A DNA stretch of 64,000 nucleotides from NCBI GenBank assembly GCA_943736015.1, contig OX031063.1, forward strand, positions 3,701,001-3,765,000. The letters run 5' to 3'. Position 1 is the first letter of the stretch; every line of letters begins with the position of its first letter. Below are positions 48,820 through 62,500 of this stretch, piece after piece. The stretch is from Tridacna crocea. Taxonomy: Eukaryota; Mollusca; Bivalvia; Cardiida; Cardiidae. Under the pieces are notes generated by a model that worked only from the letters and a program-made list of their open reading frames with translations, was not told the origin of the DNA and made no database searches. Made by a program: the position numbers and the translations under genes.

Positions 48820-51800
48820 CCAATCAAATCCTATCCCTCTGTGAAATTATCCAATCACAGAAGCTTTAACCCTTTCCCAAACAAGCCCTGGTTTTTAAGG
48901 GTCTGGAATAGTAGCCTTTTGAAAACATTGTGGGAAAAGGAGAAAATGCTGGCTAACCAGCATTTTCTCCTTTTCCCACAATGTTTTCTAGCCTATCATA
49001 GACAGAAATTATCTTTTCAGCAAGAGTTGAATTGTCGTCTGCAAATGCTTCCAATTTAGTCTAGTCCAAAAGTTTGTCGTTTGGGAAAGGGTTAAGGAAA
49101 TCAGCATGGGGCCCAGTCAGCCAATCAGAGGCTTCGAGAAATTCAAAACTGGGCCCAGTCAGCCAATCAGAGGCTTCGAGATATTCAAAGTTGGGCCCAG
49201 TCAGCCAATCAGAGAGCTTGAAAATTACTTCAAAATGGCGCCCTAATACATAGATAGAAAACAGTGAACAAAAAACGGCATAAAAGTGGATTTACAGTCT
49301 TCTTTGAAGGCTGCTGTGCAGTCCTAGGCAAACTGCTAGGCATGCACCACCCACACATGCCAGATTTCACTGAAAAAGGGCCAAAATTTAAGAAATCAGG
49401 GTGGCAGAAGACCTTGTTTTGGTCTGTTCAAGCGCCCTTGCAAGAGTTACTTCCCTTGAAATAAACCCTTGATGCCCCTTTATCCCTTAATTAGATTTCC
49501 TGACTCAGACCACATTAAATTCTGCGCATTGAATAAGCCAAAATGATCAATGTACAGTGTAAAAACCCCAGAAATTAATGTGACAAGTGGCTAAAAAAGG
49601 ACTGAATACTCTTTCAGTAGCAATTGATTCCCATTGCACGAATCAAACAAAGGGAATTGAAGTGTAATTTTTCTAATCTCTTCAAACCGCAACAAGAAAC
49701 CCAGTTACGTCGACTGCCGTTTCATACGTGCCAGTTACGCACATGCCAAAACACCAGGAAATAATGTGACAAGTGGCTAAAAAAAGACTGAAGACTCTTT
49801 CAGTAGCAACTGCTTCCTGTTGCATAAGTCAAACAAAGAGAACTAAATTTCTAATATATTTTTTCTCTCCAATCTCTTTATACTGTGACGACATATACCC
49901 ATTTACGTAGACTACCGTCTCTCGTAGGTGCCACTTACGTATCCTCGAAAACATGAAAAATTGACCTACGGAACATTTCCTAGCAGACGACACATGTTTC
50001 TTAAGTCAAATATAGGGAACTAAATTTCTGATTTTTTTTTTCTCCATTGTCTTTATACCATGACAACAAACCCATTTATGTTGACTACCGTCTCATAGGT
50101 GCCAGTTACGTATCCGCGAAAACATGAAAAATGGACTTTTGGAACATTTTGTAGCAGACGACACCTGTCGTTTAAGTCAATCATAGGGATTTTTCTTTTT
50201 CGTTTTCTCTCACTAGGGCCATCGATTTGGTTACGATGACTATCTCACCCATACGTGATGGTTGCGTGCTACGCATAAAATCGTAAAATCAACTTAGACA
50301 CTTTCGGAGGCAACTGAAACCTGTTGCACAAATCAAAAAAAAAGGTAAACCGAATGCTTCCCTGTTTTCTTACCAGGGTCAATTTTGGTGACCTTGCGAG
50401 TCAAAAGTCAATGTTATGTTTAACTGCTGCGCAAAAATATAAAATTCAGAAGCAACCGGTTGCTGTTGCGGAAACTTTTTCCGGTTAAAAAAAATCTTGA
50501 ACTAGTTTGAAGAATTTAAAAATAGGCCATAAAGATACAATAAGATGTAAGAATAACTAGTAATCATTTTTGTCTTTGATAGGATTGAAAACATTGTGGG
50601 AAAAGGAGAAAATGCTGGTAACCTGCATTGTCTCCTTTTCTCAGATTTTTTTCTAAAGCTTTCTCTTTCGGGGGTGTTAAAAGGCGTCATTGTGTGGTAA
50701 AAGGTTAACAAGTATAAACAGAACCCCCCCCCCCTTTACCAATCAGCCAATCAAATCCTATCCCTCTGTGAAATTATCCAATCACAGAAGCTTTAACCCT
50801 TTCCCAAACAAGCCCTGGTTTTTAAGGGTCTGGAATAGTAGCCTTTTGAAAACATTGTGGGAAAAGGAGAAAATGCTGGCTAACCAGCATTTTCTCCTTT
50901 TCCCACAATGTTTTCTAGCCTATCATAGACAGAAATTATCTTTTCAGCAAGAGTTGAATTGTCGTCTGCAAATGCTTCCAATTTAGTCTAGTCCAAAAGT
51001 TTGTCGTTTGGGAAAGGGTTAAGGAAATCAGCATGGGGCCCAGTCAGCCAATCAGAGGCTTCGAGAAATTCAAAACTGGGCCCAGTCAGCCAATCAGAGG
51101 CTTCGAGATATTCAAAGTTGGGCCCAGTCAGCCAATCAGAGAGCTTGAAAATTACTTCAAAATGGCGCCCTAATATATAGATAGAAAACAGTGAACAAAA
51201 AACGGCATAAAAGTGGATTTACAGTCTTCTTTGAAGGCTGCTGTGCAGTCCTAGGCAAACTGCTAGGCATGCACCACCCACACATGCCAGATTTCACTGA
51301 AAAAGGGCCAAAATTTAAGAAATCAGGGTGGCAGAAGACCTTGTTTTGGTCTGTTCAAGCGCCCTTGCAAGAGTTACTTCCCTTGAAATAAACCCTTGAT
51401 GCCCCTTTATCCCTTAATTAGATTTCCTGACTCAGACCACATTAAATTCTGCGCATTGAATAAGCCAAAATGATCAATGTACAGTGTAAAAACCCCAGAA
51501 ATTAATGTGACAAGTGGCTAAAAAAGGACTGAATACTCTTTCAGTAGCAATTGATTCCCATTGCACGAATCAAACAAAGGGAATTGAAGTGTAATTTTTC
51601 TAATCTCTTCAAACCGCAACAAGAAACCCAGTTACGTCGACTGCCGTTTCATACGTGCCAGTTACGCACATGCCAAAACACCAGGAAATAATGTGACAAG
51701 TGGCTAAAAAAAGACTGAAGACTCTTTCAGTAGCAACTGCTTCCTGTTGCATAAGTCAAACAAAGAGAACTAAATTTCTAATATATTTTTTCTCTCCAAT

Positions 51801-54800
51801 CTCTTTATACTGTGACGACATATACCCATTTACGTAGACTACCGTCTCTCGTAGGTGCCACTTACGTATCCTCGAAAACATGAAAAATTGACCAACGGAA
51901 CATTTCCTAGCAGACGACACATGTTTCTTAAGTCAAATATAGGGAACTAAATTTCTGATTTTTTTTTTCTCCATTGTCTTTATACCATGACAACAAACCC
52001 ATTTACGTTGACTACCGTCTCATAGGTGCCAGTTACGTATCCGCGAAAACATGAAAAATGGACTTTTGGAACATTTTGTAGCAGACGACACCTGTCGTTT
52101 AAGTCAATCATAGGGATTTTTCTTTTTCGTTTTCTCTCACTAGGGCCATCGATTTGGTTACGATGACTATCTCACCCATACGTGATGGTTACGTGCTACG
52201 CATAAAATCGTAAAATCAACTTAGACACTTTCGGAGGCAACTGAAACCTGTTGCACAAATCAAAGAAAGGTAAACCGAATGCTTCCCTGTTTTCTTACCA
52301 GGGTCAATTTTGGTGACCTTGCGAGTCAAAAGTCAATGTTATGTTTAACTGCTGCGCAAAAATATAAAATTCAGAAGCAACCGGTTGCTGTTGCGGAAAC
52401 TTTTTCCGGTTAAAAAAAATCTTGAACTAGTTTGAAGAATTTAAAAATAGGCCATAAAGATACAATAAGATGTAAGAATAACTAGTAATCATTTTTGTCT
52501 TTGATAGGATTGAAAACATTGTGGGAAAAGGAGAAAATGCTGGTAACCTGCATTGTCTCCTTTTCTCAGATTATTTTCAAAAGCTTTCTCTTTCGGGGGT
52601 GTTAAAAGGCGTCATTGTGTGGTAAAAGGTTAACAAGTATAAACAGAACCCCCCCCCCCCTTTACCAATCAGCCAATCAAATCCTATCCCTCTGTGAAAT
52701 TATCCAATCACAGAAGCTTTAACCCTTTCCCAAACAAGCCCTGGTTTTTAAGGGTCTGGAATAGTAGCCTTTTGAAAACATTGTGGGAAAAGGAGAAAAT
52801 GCTGGCTAACCAGCATTTTCTCCTTTTCCCACAATGTTTTCTAGCCTATCATAGACAGAAATTATCTTTTCAGCAAGAGTTGAATTGTCGTCTGCAAATG
52901 CTTCCAATTTAGTCTAGTCCAAAAGTTTGTCGTTTGGGAAAGGGTTAAGGAAATCAGCATGGGGCCCAGTCAGCCAATCAGAGGCTTCGAGAAATTCAAA
53001 ACTGGGCCCAGTCAGCCAATCAGAGGCTTCGAGATATTCAAAGTTGGGCCCAGTCAGCCAATCAGAGAGCTTGAAAATTACTTCAAAATGGCGCCCTAAT
53101 ACATAGATAGAAAACAGTGAACAAAAAACGGCATAAAAGTGGATTTACAGTCTTCTTTGAAGGCTGCTGTGCAGTCCTAGGCAAACTGCTAGGCATGCAC
53201 CACCCACACATGCCAGATTTCACTGAAAAAGGGCCAAAATTTAAGAAATCAGGGTGGCAGAAGACCTTGTTTTGGTCTGTTCAAGCGCCCTTGCAAGAGT
53301 TACTTCCCTTGAAATAAACCCTTGATGCCCCTTTATCCCTTAATTAGATTTCCTGACTCAGACCACATTAAATTCTGCGCATTGAATAAGCCAAAATGAT
53401 CAATGTACAGTGTAAAAACCCCAGAAATTAATGTGACAAGTGGCTAAAAAAGGACTGAATACTCTTTCAGTAGCAATTGATTCCCATTGCACGAATCAAA
53501 CAAAGGGAATTGAAGTGTAATTTTTCTAATCTCTTCAAACCGCAACAAGAAACCCAGTTACGTCGACTGCCGTTTCATACGTGCCAGTTACGCACATGCC
53601 AAAACACCAGGAAATAATGTGACAAGTGGCTAAAAAAAGACTGAAGACTCTTTCAGTAGCAACTGCTTCCTGTTGCATAAGTCAAACAAAGAGAACTAAA
53701 TTTCTAATATATTTTTTCTCTCCAATCTCTTTATACTGTGACGACATATACCCATTTACGTAGACTACCGTCTCTCGTAGGTGCCACTTACGTATCCTCG
53801 AAAACATGAAAAATTGACCTACGGAACATTTCCTAGCAGACGACACATGTTTCTTAAGTCAAATATAGGGAACTAAATTTCTGATTTTTTTTTTCTCCAT
53901 TGTCTTTATACCATGACAACAAAGCCATTTACGTTGACTACCGTCTCATAGGTGCCAGTTACGTATCCGCGAAAACATGAAAAATGGACTTTTGGAACAT
54001 TTTGTAGCAGACGACACCTGTCGTTTAAGTCAATCATAGGGATTTTTCTTTTTCGTTTTCTCTCACTAGGGCCATCGATTTGGTTACGATGACCATCTCA
54101 CCCATACGTGATGGTTACGTGCTACGCATAAAATCGTAAAATCAACTTAGACACTTTCGGAGGCAACTGAAACCTGTTGCACAAATCAAAGAAAGGTAAA
54201 CCGAATGCTTCCCTGTTTTCTTACCAGGGTCAATTTTGGTGACCTTGCGAGTCAAAAGTCAATGTTATGTTTAACTGCTGCGCAAAAATATAAAATTCAG
54301 AAGCAACCGGTTGCTGTTGCGGAAACTTTTTCCGGTTAAAAAAAATCTTGAACTAGTTTGAAGAATTTAAAAATAGGCCATAAAGATACAATAAGATGTA
54401 AGAATAACTAGTAATCATTTTTGTCTTTGATAGGATTGAAAACATTGTGGGAAAAGGAGAAAATGCTGGTAACCTGCATTGTCTCCTTTTCTCAGATTAT
54501 TTTCAAAAGCTTTCTCTTTCGGGGGTGTTAAAAGGCGTCATTGTGTGGTAAAAGGTTAACAAGTATAAACAGAACCCCCCCCCTTTACCAATCAGCCAAT
54601 CAAATCCTATCCCTCTGTGAAATTATCCAATCACAGAAGCTTTAACCCTTTCCCAAACAAGCCCTGGTTTTTAAGGGTCTGGAATAGTAGCCTTTTGAAA
54701 ACATTGTGGGAAAAGGAGAAAATGCTGGCTAACCAGCATTTTCTCCTTTTCCCACAATGTTTTCTAGCCTATCATAGACAGAAATTATCTTTTCAGCAAG

Positions 54801-56521
54801 AGTTGAATTGTCGTCTGCAAATGCTTCCAATTTAGTCTAGTCCAAAAGTTTGTCGTTTGGGAAAGGGTTAAGGAAATCAGCATGGGGCCCAGTCAGCCAA
54901 TCAGAGGCTTCGAGAAATTCAAAACTGGGCCCAGTCAGCCAATCAGAGGCTTCGAGATATTCAAAGTTGGGCCCAGTCAGCCAATCAGAGAGCTTGAAAA
55001 TTACTTCAAAATGGCGCCCTAATACATAGATAGAAAACAGTGAACAAAAAACGGCATAAAAGTGGATTTACAGTCTTCTTTGAAGGCTGCTGTGCAGTCC
55101 TAGGCAAACTGCTAGGCATGCACCACCCACACATGCCAGATTTCACTGAAAAAGGGCCAAAATTTAAGAAATCAGGGTGGCAGAAGACCTTGTTTTGGTC
55201 TGTTCAAGCGCCCTTGCAAGAGTTACTTCCCTTGAAATAAACCCTTGATGCCCCTTTATCCCTTAATTAGATTTCCTGACTCAGACCACATTAAATTCTG
55301 CGCATTGAATAAGCCAAAATGATCAATGTACAGTGTAAAAACCCCAGAAATTAATGTGACAAGTGGCTAAAAAAGGACTGAATACTCTTTCAGTAGCAAT
55401 TGATTCCCATTGCACGAATCAAACAAAGGGAATTGAAGTGTAATTTTTCTAATCTCTTCAAACCGCAACAAGAAACCCAGTTACGTCGACTGCCGTTTCA
55501 TACGTGCCAGTTACGCACATGCCAAAACACCAGGAAATAATGTGACAAGTGGCTAAAAAAAGACTGAAGACTCTTTCAGTAGCAACTGCTTCCTGTTGCA
55601 TAAGTCAAACAAAGAGAACTAAATTTCTAATATATTTTTTCTCTCCAATCTCTTTATACTGTGACGACATATACCCATTTACGTAGACTACCGTCTCTCG
55701 TAGGTGCCACTTACGTATCCTCGAAAACATGAAAAATTGACCTACGGAACATTTCCTAGCAGACGACACATGTTTCTTAAGTCAAATATAGGGAACTAAA
55801 TTTCTGATTTTTTTTTTCTCCATTGTCTTTATACCATGACAACAAACCCATTTACGTTGACTACCGTCTCATAGGTGCCAGTTACGTATCCGCGAAAACA
55901 TGAAAAATGGACTTTTGGAACATTTTGTAGCAGACGACACCTGTCGTTTAAGTCAATCATAGGGATTTTTCTTTTTCGTTTTCTCTCACTAGGGCCATCG
56001 ATTTGGTTACGATGACTATCTCACCCATACGTGATGGTTACGTGCTACGCATAAAATCGTAAAATCAACTTAGACACTTTCGGAGGCAACTGAAACCTGT
56101 TGCACAAATCAAAGAAAGGTAAACCGAATGCTTCCCTGTTTTCTTACCAGGGTCAATTTTGGTGACCTTGCGAGTCAAAAGTCAATGTTATGTTTAACTG
56201 CTGCGCAAAAATATAAAATTCAGAAGCAACCGGTTGCTGTTGCGGAAACTTTTTCCGGTTAAAAAAAATCTTGAACTAGTTTGAAGAATTTAAAAATAGG
56301 CCATAAAGATACAATAAGATGTAAGAATAACTAGTAATCATTTTTGTCTTTGATAGGATTGAAAACATTGTGGGAAAAGGAGAAAATGCTGGTAACCTGC
56401 ATTGTCTCCTTTTCTCAGATTATTTTCAAAAGCTTTCTCTTTCGGGGGTGTTAAAAGGCGTCATTGTGTGGTAAAAGGTTAACAAGTATAAACAGAACCC
56501 CCCCCTCCCTTTACCAATCAG

Positions 56522-59500
56522 CCAATCAAATCCTATCCCTCTGTGAAATTATCCAATCACAGAAGCTTTAACCCTTTCCCAAACAAGCCCTGGTTTTTAA
56601 GGGTCTGGAATAGTAGCCTTTTGAAAACATTGTGGGAAAAGGAGAAAATGCTGGCTAACCAGCATTTTCTCCTTTTCCCACAATGTTTTCTAGCCTATCA
56701 TAGACAGAAATTATCTTTTCAGCAAGAGTTGAATTGTCGTCTGCAAATGCTTCCAATTTAGTCTAGTCCAAAAGTTTGTCGTTTGGGAAAGGGTTAAGGA
56801 AATCAGCATGGGGCCCAGTCAGCCAATCAGAGGCTTCGAGAAATTCAAAACTGGGCCCAGTCAGCCAATCAGAGGCTTCGAGATATTCAAAGTTGGGCCC
56901 AGTCAGCCAATCAGAGAGCTTGAAAATTACTTCAAAATGGCGCCCTAATATATAGATAGAAAACAGTGAACAAAAAACGGCATAAAAGTGGATTTACAGT
57001 CTTCTTTGAAGGCTGCTGTGCAGTCCTAGGCAAACTGCTAGGCATGCACCACCCACACATGCCAGATTTCACTGAAAAAGGGCCAAAATTTAAGAAATCA
57101 GGGTGGCAGAAGACCTTGTTTTGGTCTGTTCAAGCGCCCTTGCAAGAGTTACTTCCCTTGAAATAAACCCTTGATGCCCCTTTATCCCTTAATTAGATTT
57201 CCTGACTCAGACCACATTAAATTCTGCGCATTGAATAAGCCAAAATGATCAATGTACAGTGTAAAAACCCCAGAAATTAATGTGACAAGTGGCTAAAAAA
57301 GGACTGAATACTCTTTCAGTAGCAATTGATTCCCATTGCACGAATCAAACAAAGGGAATTGAAGTGTAATTTTTCTAATCTCTTCAAACCGCAACAAGAA
57401 ACCCAGTAACGTCGACTGCCGTTTCATACGTGCCAGTTATGCACATGCCAAAACACCAGGAAATAATGTGACAAGTGGCTAAAAAAAGACTGAAGACTCT
57501 TTCAGTAGCAACTGCTTCCTGTTGCATAAGTCAAACAAAGAGAACTAAATTTCTAATATATTTTTTCTCTCCAATCTCTTTATACTGTGACGACATATAC
57601 CCATTTACGTAGACTACCGTCTCTCGTAGGTGCCACTTACGTATCCTCGAAAACATGAAAAATTGACCTACGGAACATTTCCTAGCAGACGACACATGTT
57701 TCTTAAGTCAAATATAGGGAACTAAATTTCTGATTTTTTTTTTCTCCATTGTCTTTATACCATCACAACAAACCCATTTACGTTGACTACCGTCTCATAG
57801 GTGCCAGTTACGTATCCGCGAAAACATGAAAAATGGACTTTTGGAACATTTTGTAGCAGACGACACCTGTCGTTTAAGTCAATCATAGGGATTTTTCTTT
57901 TTCGTTTTCTCTCACTAGGGCCATCGATTTGGTTACGATGACTATCTCACCCATACGTGATGGTTACGTGCTACGCATAAAATCGTAAAATCAACTTAGA
58001 CACTTTCCGAGGCAACTGAAACCTGTTGCACAAATCAAAGAAAGGTAAACCGAATGCTTCCCTGTTTTCTTACCAGGGTCAATTTTGGTGACCTTGCGAG
58101 TCAAAAGTCAATGTTATGTTTAACTGCTGCGCAAAAATATAAAATTCAGAAGCAACCGGTTGCTGTTGCGGAAACTTTTTCCGGTTAAAAAAAATCTTGA
58201 ACTAGTTTGAAGAATTTAAAAATAGGCCATAAAGATACAATAAGATGTAAGAATAACTAGTAATCATTTTTGTCTTTGATAGGATTAAAAACATTGTGGG
58301 AAAAGGAGAAAATGCTGGTAACCTGCATTGTCTCCTTTTCTCAGATTATTTTCAAAAGCTTTCTCTTTCGGGGGTGTTAAAAGGCGTCATTGTGTGGTAA
58401 AAGGTTAACAAGTATAAACAGAACCCGCCCCCTTTACCAATCAGCCGATCAAATCCTATCCCTCTGTGAAATTATCCAATCACAGAAGCTTTAACCCTTT
58501 CCCAAACAAGCCCTGGTTTTTAAGGGTCTGGAATAGTAGCCTTTTGAAAACATTGTGGGAAAAGGAGAAAATGCTGGCTAACCAGCATTTTCTCCTTTTC
58601 CCACAATGTTTTCTAGCCTATCATAGACAGAAATTATCTTTTCAGCAAGAGTTGAATTGTCGTCTGCAAATGCTTCCAATTTAGTCTAGTCCAAAAGTTT
58701 GTCGTTTGGGAAAGGGTTAAGGAAATCAGCATGGGGCCCAGTCAGCCAATCAGAGGCTTCGAGAAATTCAAAACTGGGCCCAGTCAGCCAATCAGAGGCT
58801 TCGAGATATTCAAAGTTGGGCCCAGTCAGCCAATCAGAGAGCTTGAAAATTACTTCAAAATGGCGCCCTAATATATAGATAGAAAACAGTGAACAAAAAA
58901 CGGCATAAAAGTGGATTTACAGTCTTCTTTGAAGGCTGCTGTGCAGTCCTAGGCAAACTGCTAGGCATGCACCACCCACACATGCCAGATTTCACTGAAA
59001 AAGGGCCAAAATTTAAGAAATCAGGGTGGCAGAAGACCTTGTTTTGGTCTGTTCAAGCGCCCTTGCAAGAGTTACTTCCCTTGAAATAAACCCTTGATGC
59101 CCCTTTATCCCTTAATTAGATTTCCTGACTCAGACCACATTAAATTCTGCGCATTGAATAAGCCAAAATGATCAATGTACAGTGTAAAAACCCCAGAAAT
59201 TAATGTGACAAGTGGCTAAAAAAGGACTGAATACTCTTTCAGTAGCAATTGATTCCCATTGCACGAATCAAACAAAGGGAATTGAAGTGTAATTTTCTAA
59301 TCTCTTCAAACCGCAACAAGAAACCCAGTTACGTCGACTGCCGTTTCATACGTGCCAGTTACGCACATGCCAAAACACCAGGAAATAATGTGACAAGTGG
59401 CTAAAAAAAGACTGAAGACTCTTTCAGTAGCAACTGCTTCCTGTTGCATAAGTCAAACAAAGAGAACTAAATTTCTAATATATTTTTTCTCTCCAATCTC

Positions 59501-62500
59501 TTTATACTGTGACGACATATACCCATTTACGTAGACTACCGTCTCTCGTAGGTGCCACTTACGTATCCTCGAAAACATGAAAAATTGACCTACGGAACAT
59601 TTCCTAGCAGACGACACATGTTTCTTAAGTCAAATATAGGGAACTAAATTTCTGATTTTTTTTTTCTCCATTGTCTTTATACCATGACAACAAACCCATT
59701 TACGTTGACTACCGTCTCATAGGTGCCAGTTACGTATCCGCGAAAACATGAAAAATGGACTTTTGGAACATTTTGTAGCAGACGACACCTGTCGTTTAAG
59801 TCAATCATAGGGATTTTTCTTTTTCGTTTTCTCTCACTAGGGCCATCGATTTGGTTACGATGACTATCTCACCCATACGTGATGGTTACGTGCTACGCAT
59901 AAAATCGTAAAATCAACTTAGACACTTTCGGAGGCAACTGAAACCTGTTGCACAAATCAAAGAAAGGTAAACCGAATGCTTCCCTGTTTTCTTACCAGGG
60001 TCAATTTTGGTGACCTTGCGAGTCAAAAGTCAATGTTATGTTTAACTGCTGCGCAAAAATATAAAATTCAGAAGCAACCGGTTGCTGTTGCGGAAACTTT
60101 TTCCGGTTAAAAAAAATCTTGAACTAGTTTGAAGAATTTAAAAATAGGCCATAAAGATACAATAAGATGTAAGAATAACTAGTAATCATTTTTGTCTTTG
60201 ATAGGATTAAAAACATTGTGGGAAAAGGAGAAAATGCTGGTAACCTGCATTGTCTCCTTTTCTCAGATTATTTTCAAAAGCTTTCTCTTTCGGGGGTGTT
60301 AAAAGGCGTCATTGTGTGGTAAAAGGTTAACAAGTATAAACAGAACCCGCCCCCTTTACCAATCAGCCAATCAAATCCTATCCCTCTGTGAAATTATCCA
60401 ATCACAGAAGCTTTAACCCTTTCCCAAACAAGCCCTGGTTTTTAAGGGTCTGGAATAGTAGCCTTTTGAAAACATTGTGGGAAAAGGAGAAAATGCTGGC
60501 TAACCAGCATTTTCTCCTTTTCCCACAATGTTTTCTAGCCTATCATAGACAGAAATTATCTTTTCAGCAAGAGTTAAATTGTCGTCTGCAAATGCTTCCA
60601 ATTTAGTCTAGTCCAAAAGTTTGTCGTTTGGGAAAGGGTTAAGGAAATCAGCATGGGGCCCAGTCAGCCAATCAGAGGCTTCGAGAAATTCAAAACTGGG
60701 CCCAGTCAGCCAATCAGAGGCTTCGAGATATTCAAAGTTGGGCCCAGTCAGCCAATCAGAGAGCTTGAAAATTACTTCAAAATGGCGCCCTAATATATAG
60801 ATAGAAAACAGTGAACAAAAAACGGCATAAAAGTGGATTTACAGTCTTCTTTGAAGGCTGCTGTGCAGTCCTAGGCAAACTGCTAGGCATGCACCACCCA
60901 CACATGCCATATTTCACTGAAAAAGGGCCAAAATTTAAGAAATCAGGGTGGCAGAAGACCTTGTTTTGGTCTGTTCAAGCGCCCTTGCAAGAGTTACTTC
61001 CCTTGAAATAAACCCTTGATGCCCCTTTATCCCTTAATTAGATTTCCTGACTCAGACCACATTAAATTCTGCGCATTGAATAAGCCAAAATGATCAATGT
61101 ACAGTGTAAAAACCCCAGAAATTAATGTGACAAGTGGCTAAAAAAGGACTGAATACTCTTTCAGTAGCAATTGATTCCCATTGCACGAATCAAACAAAGG
61201 GAATTGAAGTGTAATTTTTCTAATCTCTTCAAACCGCAACAAGAAACCCAGTAACGTCGACTGCCGTTTCATACGTGCCAGTTATGCACATGCCAAAACA
61301 CCAGGAAATAATGTGACAAGTGGCTAAAAAAAGACTGAAGACTCTTTCAGTAGCAACTGCTTCCTGTTGCATAAGTCAAACAAAGAGAACTAAATTTCTA
61401 ATATATTTTTTCTCTCCAATCTCTTTATACTGTGACGACATATACCCATTTACGTAGACTACCGTCTCTCGTAGGTGCCACTTACGTATCCTCGAAAACA
61501 TGAAAAATTGACCTACGGAACATTTCCTAGCAGACGACACATGTTTCTTAAGTCAAATATAGGGAACTAAATTTCTGATTTTTTTTTTCTCCATTGTCTT
61601 TATACCATCACAACAAACCCATTTACGTTGACTACCGTCTCATAGGTGCCAGTTACGTATCCGCGAAAACATGAAAAATGGACTTTTGGAACATTTTGTA
61701 GCAGACGACACCTGTCGTTTAAGTCAATCATAGGGATTTTTCTTTTTCGTTTTCTCTCACTAGGGCCATCGATTTGGTTACGATGACTATCTCACCCATA
61801 CGTGATGGTTACGTGCTACGCATAAAATCGTAAAATCAACTTAGACACTTTCGGAGGCAACTGAAACCTGTTGCACAAATCAAAGAAAGGTAAACCGAAT
61901 GCTTCCCTGTTTTCTTACCAGGGTCAATTTTGGTGACCTTGCGAGTCAAAAGTCAATGTTATGTTTAACTGCTGCGCAAAAATATAAAATTCAGAAGCAA
62001 CCGGTTGCTGTTGCGGAAACTTTTTCCGGTTAAAAAAAATCTTGAACTAGTTTGAAGAATTTAAAAATAGGCCATAAAGATACAATAAGATGTAAGAATA
62101 ACTAGTAATCATTTTTGTCTTTGATAGGATTGAAAACATTGTGGGAAAAGGAGAAAATGCTGGTAACCTGCATTGTCTCCTTTTCTCAGATTATTTTCAA
62201 AAGCTTTCTCTTTCGGGGGTGTTAAAAGGCGTCATTGTGTGGTAAAAGGTTAACAAGTATAAACAGAACCCCACCCCCTTTACCAATCAGCCAATCAAAT
62301 CCTATCCCTCTGTGAAATTATCCAATCACAGAAGCTTTAACCCTTTCCCAAACAAGCCCTGGTTTTTAAGGGTCTGGAATAGTAGCCTTTTGAAAACATT
62401 GTGGGAAAAGGAGAAAATGCTGGCTAACCAGCATTTTCTCCTTTTCCCACAATGTTTTCTAGCCTATCATAGACAGAAATTATCTTTTCAGCAAGAGTTG

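Noticed and set aside
50502-50711. 69-codon minus-strand frame in unit 21
   Set aside because: Opened by private substitutions near 50645; it is absent in the other units.
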